Below, one piece after another: positions 1-5,905 of a stretch of 64,000 nucleotides of DNA (its first letter is position 1; each line of letters starts with the position of its first letter). The stretch comes from Roseomonas marmotae (lineage in GTDB: Bacteria > Pseudomonadota > Alphaproteobacteria > Acetobacterales > Acetobacteraceae): contig NZ_CP061091.1 in the NCBI RefSeq assembly GCF_017654485.1, positions 3,292,501 to 3,356,500 on the forward strand, written 5' to 3'. A model generated the notes under the pieces. It did no database searches. It saw only the letters and a list, made by a program, of their open reading frames with translations, and was not told the DNA's origin. The translations under genes and the position numbers were made by a program.

Positions 1-352
1 CTGGCCTTTCAGATTCTCCTGAACGCGCGCGAGAGCCACCTGCGCCTTGAGGCGCATGCCCTCGGCCGTACGCGCCGGCAGTTCCAGCAACTTGGCCAGG
101 ACGGCATGAAGGTCCGGCACGCGCGCTCGCTGGGCCTGGAAGAGGCGTTCTTCCTCGTCCTTGTCCCCGGCATCCGCGGCCTCGAACATCTCTTCCATCA
201 GGGCGTTGGTCTCGCTCTCGATGGCGAGAAAGCGCCGGCAGAGGGCGATCAGTCGGCATCGGAGAGATGGCCGCGGCGCTGGCGGACAGGGCAGGCGCAG
301 CCACGACGGGCAGGACGATGGACATGGCGGATCTTCTCGACAGACGAGTCAT
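1..352 (-). pseudogene. Frameshifted small Tat-type exported protein, 3' end outside window
   Basis: On the minus strand an ATG at 352 overlaps the stop of the upstream 66-residue gene (ATGA). The first frame reads a twin-arginine-like leader, MTRLSRRSAM, then an Ala/Val/Pro-rich hydrophobic stretch. Near 245-262 good coding sequence moves to another frame, reading LIALCRRFLAIESETNALMEE and then a charged helical region that stays open to the window edge. Related small proteins commonly read 'PDAELIALC' at this junction, so a net change of +1 or -2 bases is likely. The downstream frame has a normal amino acid composition and is clearly coding. It could be a real lesion or a sequencing error. 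Function is unknown. Confidence 0.55.
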
Positions 353-549
353 GCCCTGATCGCCTCCAGGATGGACGTGGCCAGGCACGCGATCATCAGC
401 ACGCCATTGTGCAGGCCGATTTCGGTAAGCCCGGTCCGCTCGTCACAGAGCGCGCGCGCGACCATGTTGATGGAAGGAAGCCGTTCTTCGAGCGGGATAG
501 TGGCCACCAGGGCGGCCGTCTCCTCCTGGGTGCGGAGCCTCTCCATCAC
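349..549 (-). CDS. Small hypothetical protein, 66 aa
   Basis: Starts GTG-ATG at 549, overlapping the stop of the preceding short frame, and ends in an ATGA overlap with the broken exported-protein gene downstream. The protein is mostly helical (MMERLRTQEETAALVATIPL near the start) with a hydrophobic C-terminal third (GVLMIACLATSILEAIRA). I do not recognise a family. The two tight overlaps and balanced composition argue that it is real and translationally coupled to its neighbours in the integrated element. Confidence 0.45.
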   Translation of the reverse strand: MMERLRTQEETAALVATIPLEERLPSINMVARALCDERTGLTEIGLHNGVLMIACLATSILEAIRA

Positions 550-953
550 AGCAACACCCCCGCGACCCAGACGCCGCCGGAGAAGAACCCGAGAGCGAAG
601 AGGAAGCTGAAAGCGGCCCGCTCGCCGCAGGTGGGGGCGGGGATGCTGTCAGGCTTCGGGAACCCGCCCGGCAGCGCAGGGGCGCCAGGGCAAGGGCCGC
701 CGCGCCAGGCGAGCGGCTTCGGCGGTGCGAAGGCAGAGAGCGGAGGCAGCGAGCCGGTGGCCACATAGGCCAGGCAAACCTGAAGCTGCGTCGGCTGAAC
801 AGAGGCAGCCGGTCTTCTTCTAAAAGTGGGCGCAGTTGAGCTATAGGCGCAGGTAGCCACGGCAGTTCTCCACCGAACGGTTGTGGTCAGGCCGGGCTTG
901 GAGGTGGTGCTCCTTGCTCGGCCGTTTTCAGTTGGAGTGGTGTCCAACCTCAA
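546..953 (-). CDS. Putative small protein with one C-terminal membrane segment
   Basis: The C-terminal half looks coding: a Pro-rich linker, then a hydrophobic segment (AAFSFLFALGFFSGGVWVAG) just before the stop, which overlaps the GTG start of the 66-residue gene. The N-terminal half, from ATG 953, is rich in Thr, Arg and Ser and may not be translated, so the true start may lie nearer 780. No family recognised. It would be the first gene of a coupled three-gene string reading left out of the window. Confidence 0.3.
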   Translation of the reverse strand: MRLDTTPTENGRARSTTSKPGLTTTVRWRTAVATCAYSSTAPTFRRRPAASVQPTQLQVCLAYVATGSLPPLSAFAPPKPLAWRGGPCPGAPALPGGFPKPDSIPAPTCGERAAFSFLFALGFFSGGVWVAGVLL

Positions 954-993
954 TTATTATGATTGGCATAATCCGTAACGTCAATCAGAAAGA

Positions 994-1257
994 TTGAACT
1001 TGGCCTCACTCACGATATCTGCCGCTCAATGTCGCGGTGCTCGGGCTATGCTCGGCTGGAATCAGGCTCAGTTGGCTGAGGCTGCCCAGGTAGCTCGCCA
1101 GACGGTGGTGGACTTCGAGCGAGGAGCCCGAACCCCCTATCCGAACAATCTCACCGCCATCCGCGCGGCCCTCGAAGCCGCCGGTGTGGAGTTCATTCCG
1201 GAGAATGGCGGGGGCGCGGGGGTAAGGTTGAGGAAGGCCAGCGAGAGCGAGCACTGA
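994..1257 (+). CDS. XRE-family helix-turn-helix regulator, 87 aa
   Basis: A one-domain DNA-binding protein. The helix-turn-helix spans about residues 12-50: 'ARAMLGWNQAQLAEAAQVAR' followed by TVVDFERGARTPYPNNL. The C-terminal 'GVEFIPENGGGAGVRLRK' is typical of short alphaproteobacterial XRE proteins in mobile regions. The proposed start is TTG 994 behind AGAAAGA; the first ATG in frame is residue 19, inside the HTH, so an upstream non-ATG start is required. It leads a probable operon with two genes that follow at 1-base and 14-base gaps, and may repress it. Confidence 0.75.
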   Translation: MNLASLTISAAQCRGARAMLGWNQAQLAEAAQVARQTVVDFERGARTPYPNNLTAIRAALEAAGVEFIPENGGGAGVRLRKASESEH

Positions 1258-1258
1258 C

Positions 1259-1480
1259 ATGCCTCCCAGGTCGGAAAGGCAGCCGCCTGCCATCGGGTCG
1301 ATATGGGCGCCGGCCGTTGGTGGATCTCCACAGCGCGTGGTGGTGCGGCTGGGCTTCAACAGCTCCAACACGCCCCTTGTGTTGTTCCGCCGCGGGGAGG
1401 AGACGGATGTTCGCTCGTGCACATTGACTGCGTGGCACCGTTGGGTGACGGACAACAAGGCGGTTGTTCTGCCAGGGTAA
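1259..1480 (+). CDS. Hypothetical protein, 73 aa
   Basis: ATG 1259 lies one base after the XRE stop, and the frame ends 14 bases before the DUF2513 start. The residues are balanced rather than the Arg/Ala/Gly/Pro mix of a shadow frame (for example VVVRLGFNSSNTPLVLFRRG). No family is recognised and no signal peptide or membrane segment is seen. Support comes only from composition and from the tight fit between two convincing genes. Confidence 0.4.
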   Translation: MPPRSERQPPAIGSIWAPAVGGSPQRVVVRLGFNSSNTPLVLFRRGEETDVRSCTLTAWHRWVTDNKAVVLPG

Positions 1481-1494
1481 GGGAAACAGCCAAA

Positions 1495-1911
1495 GTGAAG
1501 ATCGACCAGGATTACCTGAAACATCTACTGGATGCCTTCGAGAGCGCCCCTGGACCGGTCACAGACATTCAGCAGCTCCAGGCGTCTGGCCTCGACTATC
1601 GAACCGACGCCTTTATCTTCCATGCTGAGATTTTAGCTGATCAAGGCTTCCTCACCCGAGACGACAGGAAGGCCGGTATCGGACTACAGCGCGGAGCGGA
1701 CGGGTCGATTCAATGGTCGGTCTTACCTCTCCGCCTCACAGCTGCGGGCCACGAGTTCGCCGAAAACCTCCGCAACAAGGAGGTTTGGACCACTATCAAG
1801 ACCAGTTTCAGGGATGCCAGCATCAGCACACTTGCGAGCGTGGCGAAGCAATTGGCCGAAGGGTACGCAAAGCAGAAGATGGAGCGGCTTCTGGGCCTGG
1901 GAAGCTCATAA
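1495..1911 (+). CDS. DUF2513 domain protein, 138 aa
   Basis: GTG 1495 follows a purine-rich AAGGGAAA site. The frame is open far upstream, but good coding begins at VKIDQDYLKHLLDAFESAPG. The protein matches the general pattern of DUF2513: a short N-terminal helix, a winged-helix-like middle (AFIFHAEILADQGFLTRDD), and a C-terminal 'LTAAGHEFAENLRNKEVWTT' followed by a helical tail. DUF2513 proteins are common in phages and integrated elements and their role is unknown. The codon use is less GC-extreme than in the chromosome to the right. Confidence 0.7.
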   Translation: MKIDQDYLKHLLDAFESAPGPVTDIQQLQASGLDYRTDAFIFHAEILADQGFLTRDDRKAGIGLQRGADGSIQWSVLPLRLTAAGHEFAENLRNKEVWTTIKTSFRDASISTLASVAKQLAEGYAKQKMERLLGLGSS

Positions 1912-1914
1912 CAA

Positions 1915-1942
1915 AGCCCGCCGCGGCAGGGCCGGGCGGGCT
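1915..1942. terminator. Hairpin between convergent genes
   Basis: AGCCCGCC at 1915-1922 pairs perfectly with GGCGGGCT at 1935-1942, with a 12-base loop. It lies just after the DUF2513 stop and before the 3' end of the DUF4325 gene, so it can end transcription from both sides. No long T-run follows. Confidence 0.45.
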
Positions 1943-1958
1943 GGTAACTGCTTCTCCG

Positions 1959-2258
1959 TCAAGCGCAGAGTGGGCGGAGAAGTTCAGCTTCCTTCGCCAC
2001 GCGTTCCTTGATCAAGGCATTAATCTGCCGCGTTGAGTCCGTGATTTTGACCAGCCTACGGATTACGTCCGCCGGATAGGAGTTCAACAGGCTGACAAAG
2101 GCCGCGTTTACGAAAGAGGACGGCACGGCATAGACGCCTCGGAAGCTCAGCGTGACCATCTCTCCGCGTCGAAGGGAGTCGCTGATCAGCTGGGCAATGA
2201 TAAGCCCGTCAGCATAGGTTTGGCAGTTTGGCGCATGATCGATGACGGTGATCACCAT
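1959..2258 (-). CDS. DUF4325 STAS-like protein, 99 aa
   Basis: Starts at ATG 2258, overlapping the last seven bases of the ATPase gene upstream (GAATGGTGA), so the two are translationally coupled. It is a single compact alpha/beta domain: a helix with 'DGLIIAQLISDSLRRGEMV', a strand 'VTLSFRGVYAVPSSFVNAAF' and a late strand 'IRRLVKITD'. The 'F-x-G-V-x-x-V-x-S-S-F' signature is that of DUF4325, a STAS-like fold. STAS proteins commonly bind or sense GHKL kinases, as SpoIIAA does with SpoIIAB. The coupling to a STAS/GHKL fusion makes a protein-protein switch likely, but that is inference. No DNA-binding or catalytic motif is seen. Confidence 0.75.
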   Translation of the reverse strand: MVITVIDHAPNCQTYADGLIIAQLISDSLRRGEMVTLSFRGVYAVPSSFVNAAFVSLLNSYPADVIRRLVKITDSTRQINALIKERVAKEAELLRPLCA

Positions 2259-3142
2259 TCGAGATCCTCCCGTTCCATCTCGTCGGGAACCAGTGTATCC
2301 GTCCTTAGTTTCACTTCGATCAACGTCCCGGGATAGTGCCCGATCGCTTCGAAATCGGCCATCCCAATTTCCTCTCCTCGAGGAAAGCACGACACACACC
2401 CTCGGCCGGACCTGATATAAACCCGCCCCTGGTTTGTTCTTACCACCCGGCGAATCAGAAGGTCCAGCCCGATGCCGCGGTTGCCTTGCGTGCTTCGGGA
2501 GGTAACTCCCTCCTCACAGGCACGCCTGATGATTTCGGCGTCTCGGCCTGCCGCTTGAACCTTTTTCATTGAGCCAGGAATACCCACACCGAAATCAGAA
2601 ATAGAGATGATGATCTCGTTCTTATTCGGATAGTGCTGCATATAAATACAGCCTATATCCCTCCCAGAATGATCTTGAATATTATTGAATATTTCCTGCA
2701 TGCACATTTTCATGCTGGCCAATGCAGGCATCGGCATATTCAGACGAGAGGCCAGCCACGGCAGGAAGTTACAGTCCAGCCAGCCATGGCTTTCCAGGTG
2801 GATCACCCGTTGAAGGGGAACCGTAGTCTCTCGAACCTGAGCAAAGGGTGAAAGGGGCTGACCACCGTAGAGTTCGAAAAACCCCGAATCATCAAGGTAG
2901 CGGATGGGCGCACTCTCAGTGTGCGCACCTTCCAGCGCAAGTTGGCAGCCGTTTGCCAACGCAAGCTCCAAGGCATTGGAAAGGCTCGTAACGCCGACCG
3001 GCTCAATGAAGCGCAGGCTAGAGAAATCAAGCCGATAGGCCGTCGCAAGTGGCTGTCCGGCTTCTGTGAACATCTGCCTCAGAAGCGCATACATCCCAGT
3101 GGCGTCCATATTCCGCGGCAGCAGAACTGTTCTCTCACCCAT
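2252..3142 (-). CDS. STAS-like domain fused to a GHKL (HATPase_c) ATP-binding domain
   Basis: The protein is 296 residues from ATG 3142. Residues 1-95 form a STAS-like domain (RLDFSSLRFIEPVGVTSLSN, then YLDDSGFFELYGG). Residues about 140-280 form a GHKL ATPase: N-box 'MQEIFNNIQDHSG' (E150, N153, N154), G1 box 'SDFGVGIPG' (D183, G185, G187) and G2 box 'GNRGIGLDLL' (G220-L226). No His phosphoacceptor (DHp) helix is present, so it resembles an anti-sigma-type switch or GHKL regulator more than a sensor kinase. It is co-transcribed with the DUF4325 gene, with overlapping ends. The frame is open upstream as far as 3256, but that part reads through the repeat block, so 3142 is preferred. It is AT-richer than the chromosome and lies beside the integrase. 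Confidence 0.75.
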   Translation of the reverse strand: MGERTVLLPRNMDATGMYALLRQMFTEAGQPLATAYRLDFSSLRFIEPVGVTSLSNALELALANGCQLALEGAHTESAPIRYLDDSGFFELYGGQPLSPFAQVRETTVPLQRVIHLESHGWLDCNFLPWLASRLNMPMPALASMKMCMQEIFNNIQDHSGRDIGCIYMQHYPNKNEIIISISDFGVGIPGSMKKVQAAGRDAEIIRRACEEGVTSRSTQGNRGIGLDLLIRRVVRTNQGRVYIRSGRGCVSCFPRGEEIGMADFEAIGHYPGTLIEVKLRTDTLVPDEMEREDLEW

Positions 3143-3211
3143 TTCCACAGCCTTGTAGCCGAGCCGGTAGGTGATGCCTCCTCTACCAGCTGCAGGCAAG
3201 CACGCCCTCCC

Positions 3212-3326
3212 CTGTGCCACCTGTGCCACCTCTGTGCCACCCAGGTGGCACAGCATGGCACAGCCTGCAGAGCGCTGATTTTATTAATCTTCTCTGTTGC
3301 TGTGCCACCTGTGCCACCTGTGCCAC
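3212..3326. repeat. CTGTGCCAC repeat block upstream of the STAS/ATPase gene
   Basis: Six exact direct copies of CTGTGCCAC occur at 3212-3220, 3221-3229, 3232-3240, 3300-3308, 3309-3317 and 3318-3326. An inverted copy lies at 3245-3253 and an eight-base inverted copy (TGGCACAG) at 3256-3263. The third copy and the inverted copy form a perfect hairpin with 10-base arms and a 2-base loop (3232-3253). Between the two clusters is an AT-rich stretch (ATTTTATTAATCT). Tandem copies repeat every nine bases, close to one helical turn. The block sits between the integrase 3' end and the ATPase start, so it may be an operator array or an iteron-like replication or excision element. Confidence 0.8.
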
Positions 3327-3354
3327 GCCAAAACAGTAAGTCGCGTGAGAGATT

Positions 3355-4668
3355 TCAGGCCTGCGGCTCCGAGGCCCCTGCCTCCCCAGCCATTTGCCTA
3401 CGGATCTCAGCGGCCACCCGATCCGCTGCGGCGATCAGCACCGCATCGAGGTGGTGGACGTACCGCCCAGTAATGGTCCCGGAGGAGTGTCCGATCATCG
3501 CGGCAATAGTCGGCTCGCTGTAGCCGAGATCCGCGGCTGTGGAGGCGAAGCTGTGCCGCAGGGTGTGAAGGGTAATCCCCACCAGCCCGGCATCTTTGGC
3601 CAGCCGGTCCCATGCGCCTGGTAGGCCGCCATAGGGCTTCATCGGGTCGCGACCAGTCACGACATACACTTGCCCTTCTTCGATCGGCGCTGCCGTCTCC
3701 AGCAGAGCCAGAACGGCCCTGCCGATCGGCCGCACAGACGCACCCTCCTTGCTGTCCTCCAGCCGCAGAGCGTTGCCGGCGGCGTCCACCTCCGACCACT
3801 TCAGGTTTTCCACCTCACCCCTGCGGCAGCCAGTCAGAGCCAGCAGCCGAATAGCCAGGATGGCGGCAGAGCTGCCGCCCTCTGTCTCCCACTTCCGCAA
3901 AGTCTGGCCGAGCTGGGCGTAGGTCTCCGGGGTTAGCCTGGTCTTCCGCCGGCTATCAGCCGGGCGCTTTACCCCGTGCACCGGGTTGGCCTCGATTACC
4001 CCCTCCGACAGCGCGAAGGAGAGGATACCGCCCAGCAGGCCCATGGTCCGAGTGGCGGCCCCCTTCCCTCCTTCTACGATGGACTTGCCCCGGAGCTTGT
4101 CGGTCTTTGCTGTCCTTGCCGCCTTCCCGGCAGCCACATCCCGCATGAAGCGGGTCACGTCCGCCCGGGTCAGTTCCGCCACTTTTTTGTTACCCAGAAG
4201 CGGCAGGATATGGGCTCCGATCCGGCTCCGATCGGCCACCAAGGTGCTGGCCTTCTTCGCCTCGCCCCGCTTACCCAGGATCAGGCCTTTGTCGGCCGCC
4301 TCCAGGTAGCGCTCGCACAACTGCTCGATGGTCATGGTCTTGCGGCGGGTTGCGCGCTCCTCCGCCGGATCTCCGCCTCTGGCCACCTGCCCCAGAAGCG
4401 ACATGGCTTCCTTGCGGGCTTCATCTGGGGTTACGCGCCCATGCAGGCCGATGTTGGCCCGGCGGCTCCGCCCAGCGCTGCGGTACTGGACTAGGTAACC
4501 TTTTCTACCTGACGGATAGACCCTAAGACCAAAGCCTGGCAGTTCATCGCACCACAGGAAATACTCGGCCGCCCTTGGCTCTGCGGCGTCAACGAGGCGC
4601 TTAGTGATCTTCGGCAAGCTAGGCTCTCCGCTGGTTCCCGGAAGCACCACGGAAGCAGCCGGAAGCAA
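3355..4668 (-). CDS. Tyrosine recombinase / integrase with DUF4102-type N-terminal domain
   Basis: Catalyses site-specific integration and excision of the element. The N-terminal arm-binding domain (residues about 18-100: KRLVDAAEPRAAEYFLWCDE, GFGLRVYPSGRKGY) is of the DUF4102 type found in P4-like integrases that use tRNA genes. A SAM-like core-binding domain spans about 110-235. The catalytic domain holds R282 (TGCRRGE), H368 and R371 (HTLRHSF), H394 (GHSS) and the nucleophile Y403 (GRYVH), so it looks intact. ATG 4668 is one start; TTG 4617 (LPKITKRLVDA) has GGAGAG six bases upstream and may be the true one. It reads away from the attachment site about 120 bases upstream. Confidence 0.93.
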   Translation of the reverse strand: MLPAASVVLPGTSGEPSLPKITKRLVDAAEPRAAEYFLWCDELPGFGLRVYPSGRKGYLVQYRSAGRSRRANIGLHGRVTPDEARKEAMSLLGQVARGGDPAEERATRRKTMTIEQLCERYLEAADKGLILGKRGEAKKASTLVADRSRIGAHILPLLGNKKVAELTRADVTRFMRDVAAGKAARTAKTDKLRGKSIVEGGKGAATRTMGLLGGILSFALSEGVIEANPVHGVKRPADSRRKTRLTPETYAQLGQTLRKWETEGGSSAAILAIRLLALTGCRRGEVENLKWSEVDAAGNALRLEDSKEGASVRPIGRAVLALLETAAPIEEGQVYVVTGRDPMKPYGGLPGAWDRLAKDAGLVGITLHTLRHSFASTAADLGYSEPTIAAMIGHSSGTITGRYVHHLDAVLIAAADRVAAEIRRQMAGEAGASEPQA

Positions 4669-4785
4669 ATCCGGGCGTTTCCGCGAAATGGCTCGGGTTT
4701 AGCGAAGCGGAATTTTTTGTATATTTCCAGCAGCTTATCCGCTCCGCGCCGCTCCGGGAAAGCTCGGGAAAACCATTATCTTCGG

Positions 4786-4832
4786 CCCTCCGAAGGCAAA
4801 GGTCGTACGTTCGAATCGTATCGGGTCCGCCA
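4786..4832 (+). other. Attachment site: 3' half of a tRNA-Arg(CCG) gene
   Basis: The sequence reads as the end of a tRNA: anticodon loop CTCCGAA (4788-4794, anticodon CCG), 3' anticodon strand GGCAA (4795-4799), variable loop AGGTC, T-arm GTACG-TTCGAAT-CGTAT (4805-4821), acceptor strand CGGGTCC (4822-4828), G and CCA (4830-4832). No matching 5' acceptor GGACCCG or D-arm precedes it; the upstream bases do not pair with GGCAA. Integrases of this type recombine within tRNA 3' ends and leave such a fragment at one border. The intact tRNA should lie left of the window. A small palindrome CTTCGG/CCGAAG (4780-4795) overlaps the fragment's left end. Confidence 0.8.
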
Positions 4833-4988
4833 TTCCCCTTTCCAGCCGCGTCAGCAGCCGTTCAGGCTGGACCGCCGGAAATGGGGCCGGTACCCCAGCC
4901 TGGGCGAAACCCGACGGCAGCAACCCGACAGGCCCGGCCTTCGCATATCCTCATCCCCATCGTTCCCTGCTTTCCCACGAAACAGCCG

Positions 4989-5150
4989 TCAGCGGCGCCA
5001 GCGCAACAGCACGACGCCGAGGACCAGGATGACAACCGCGAGGATGCCGAACATCGCCTGAACTATGGGGAAATTCGCTGATTCCCGGGCCACCAGCAGG
5101 GAGGCGAGGCTGCCTCCCAGGATCAGGATCAGGCGGACGATCAGGCCCAT
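4989..5150 (-). CDS. Small two-pass membrane protein, 53 aa
   Basis: From ATG 5150 the protein has two hydrophobic segments, LIVRLILILGGSLASLLVA and FGILAVVILVLGVVLLRW, separated by a short polar loop, and ends RR. An in-frame ATG at 5198, behind TTAAGGA, would add 16 polar residues. Similar tiny membrane proteins occur in related bacteria, but I know of no assigned function. It is the first chromosomal gene to the right of the attachment site. Confidence 0.6.
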   Translation of the reverse strand: MGLIVRLILILGGSLASLLVARESANFPIVQAMFGILAVVILVLGVVLLRWRR

Positions 5151-5308
5151 ATGTCTCACTCTGTCCTGCGATGACGGGGCGCGAAGCAACGTGCGCATAA
5201 TTCCTTAACATTTTTTCTGGACATGGCGCAGCAGCAATGGCCCGCAGCGGGCTGTCGCGCCCTGCCACCCCTCTTCGCCCGGCCGGAGGCCGCGCCTGGA
5301 GGCGCCGG

Positions 5309-5749
5309 TCAGCGCCGGTCCCGCATCAGGCAGTCGCGCAGCTTCGTCACGCTGTCCCGCAATGCCTTGGCCTCATCGGACTTCTCACCGAAGGTCTTCT
5401 CGAACCAGCCGGGAATGCGGTTGGCCTTCTCATAGAGCGCCCGGCCCTGCTCCGTCAGCCGCACGCGTACCTGGCGCTCATCGGCCGTATCACGGGTGCG
5501 ATGGACCAGGCCGGCGGCCTCCAGCCGCTTGAGCAGCGGCGTCAGGGTGCTGGATTCCAGGAAGAGCCGCTCACCGATGCCGCTGACGGTCTGGTTGTCC
5601 TCGGCCCAGAGCACGACCATGACGAGATACTGCGGATAGGTCAGGCCGAGTTCATCCATCAGCGGCTTATTGGCCCGCTGGATGGCATGGGCCGTGGAAT
5701 GGATGGCGAAGCAGAGGAAGTTGTCGAGGTCCAGGTAGTTCTGGGACAT
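5309..5749 (-). CDS. ohrR: OhrR-type MarR-family regulator (first copy)
   Basis: A 146-residue winged-helix repressor of the MarR superfamily. The N-terminal '[19 protein letters not shown]' places a single Cys at residue 13, the position of the reactive peroxide-sensing Cys in OhrR. The winged helix follows ([51 protein letters not shown]). OhrR proteins release DNA when that Cys is oxidised by organic hydroperoxides. ATG 5749 is chosen because it matches the family N-terminus; the frame is open further upstream. No ohr peroxidase gene lies beside it. A second OhrR at 37443-37883 is very similar. Confidence 0.85.
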   Translation of the reverse strand: MSQNYLDLDNFLCFAIHSTAHAIQRANKPLMDELGLTYPQYLVMVVLWAEDNQTVSGIGERLFLESSTLTPLLKRLEAAGLVHRTRDTADERQVRVRLTEQGRALYEKANRIPGWFEKTFGEKSDEAKALRDSVTKLRDCLMRDRR

Positions 5750-5792
5750 GGCGCGGTCCTGGCAGGGTTGCGGGCTGGAGCGGGAACAGCCC

Positions 5793-5815
5793 GGCGATCC
5801 ATATTGCACGCGACC
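5793..5815 (-). promoter_or_regulatory. Candidate OhrR operator upstream of ohrR copy 1
   Basis: The minus strand reads GGTCGCGTGCAATATGG 44-66 bases upstream of ohrR. It closely resembles the paired GGTCGCGnrCGATw motifs upstream of both copies of the small exported protein (19246-19317 and 37929-38000). The core is TCGC-NN-RCRA, roughly palindromic. Sharing between an ohrR promoter and those genes suggests autoregulation and a common regulator. Confidence 0.4.
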
Positions 5816-5905
5816 ACCCGGCGACAGCCCTATATATCGCATCCCGCCAGGCGGCGGAGCCACAACCCCACCGGAGGTTGAGGCCCCGCGCCGGGAAAGT
5901 TCCGC

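Noticed and set aside
3212..3326. Possible CRISPR array
   Set aside because: Repeats are only nine bases, mostly back to back without unique spacers, and there are no cas genes.
4741..4832. Possible complete tRNA-Arg gene
   Set aside because: The anticodon 5' strand, D-arm and 5' acceptor strand are missing; only the 3' half is present.
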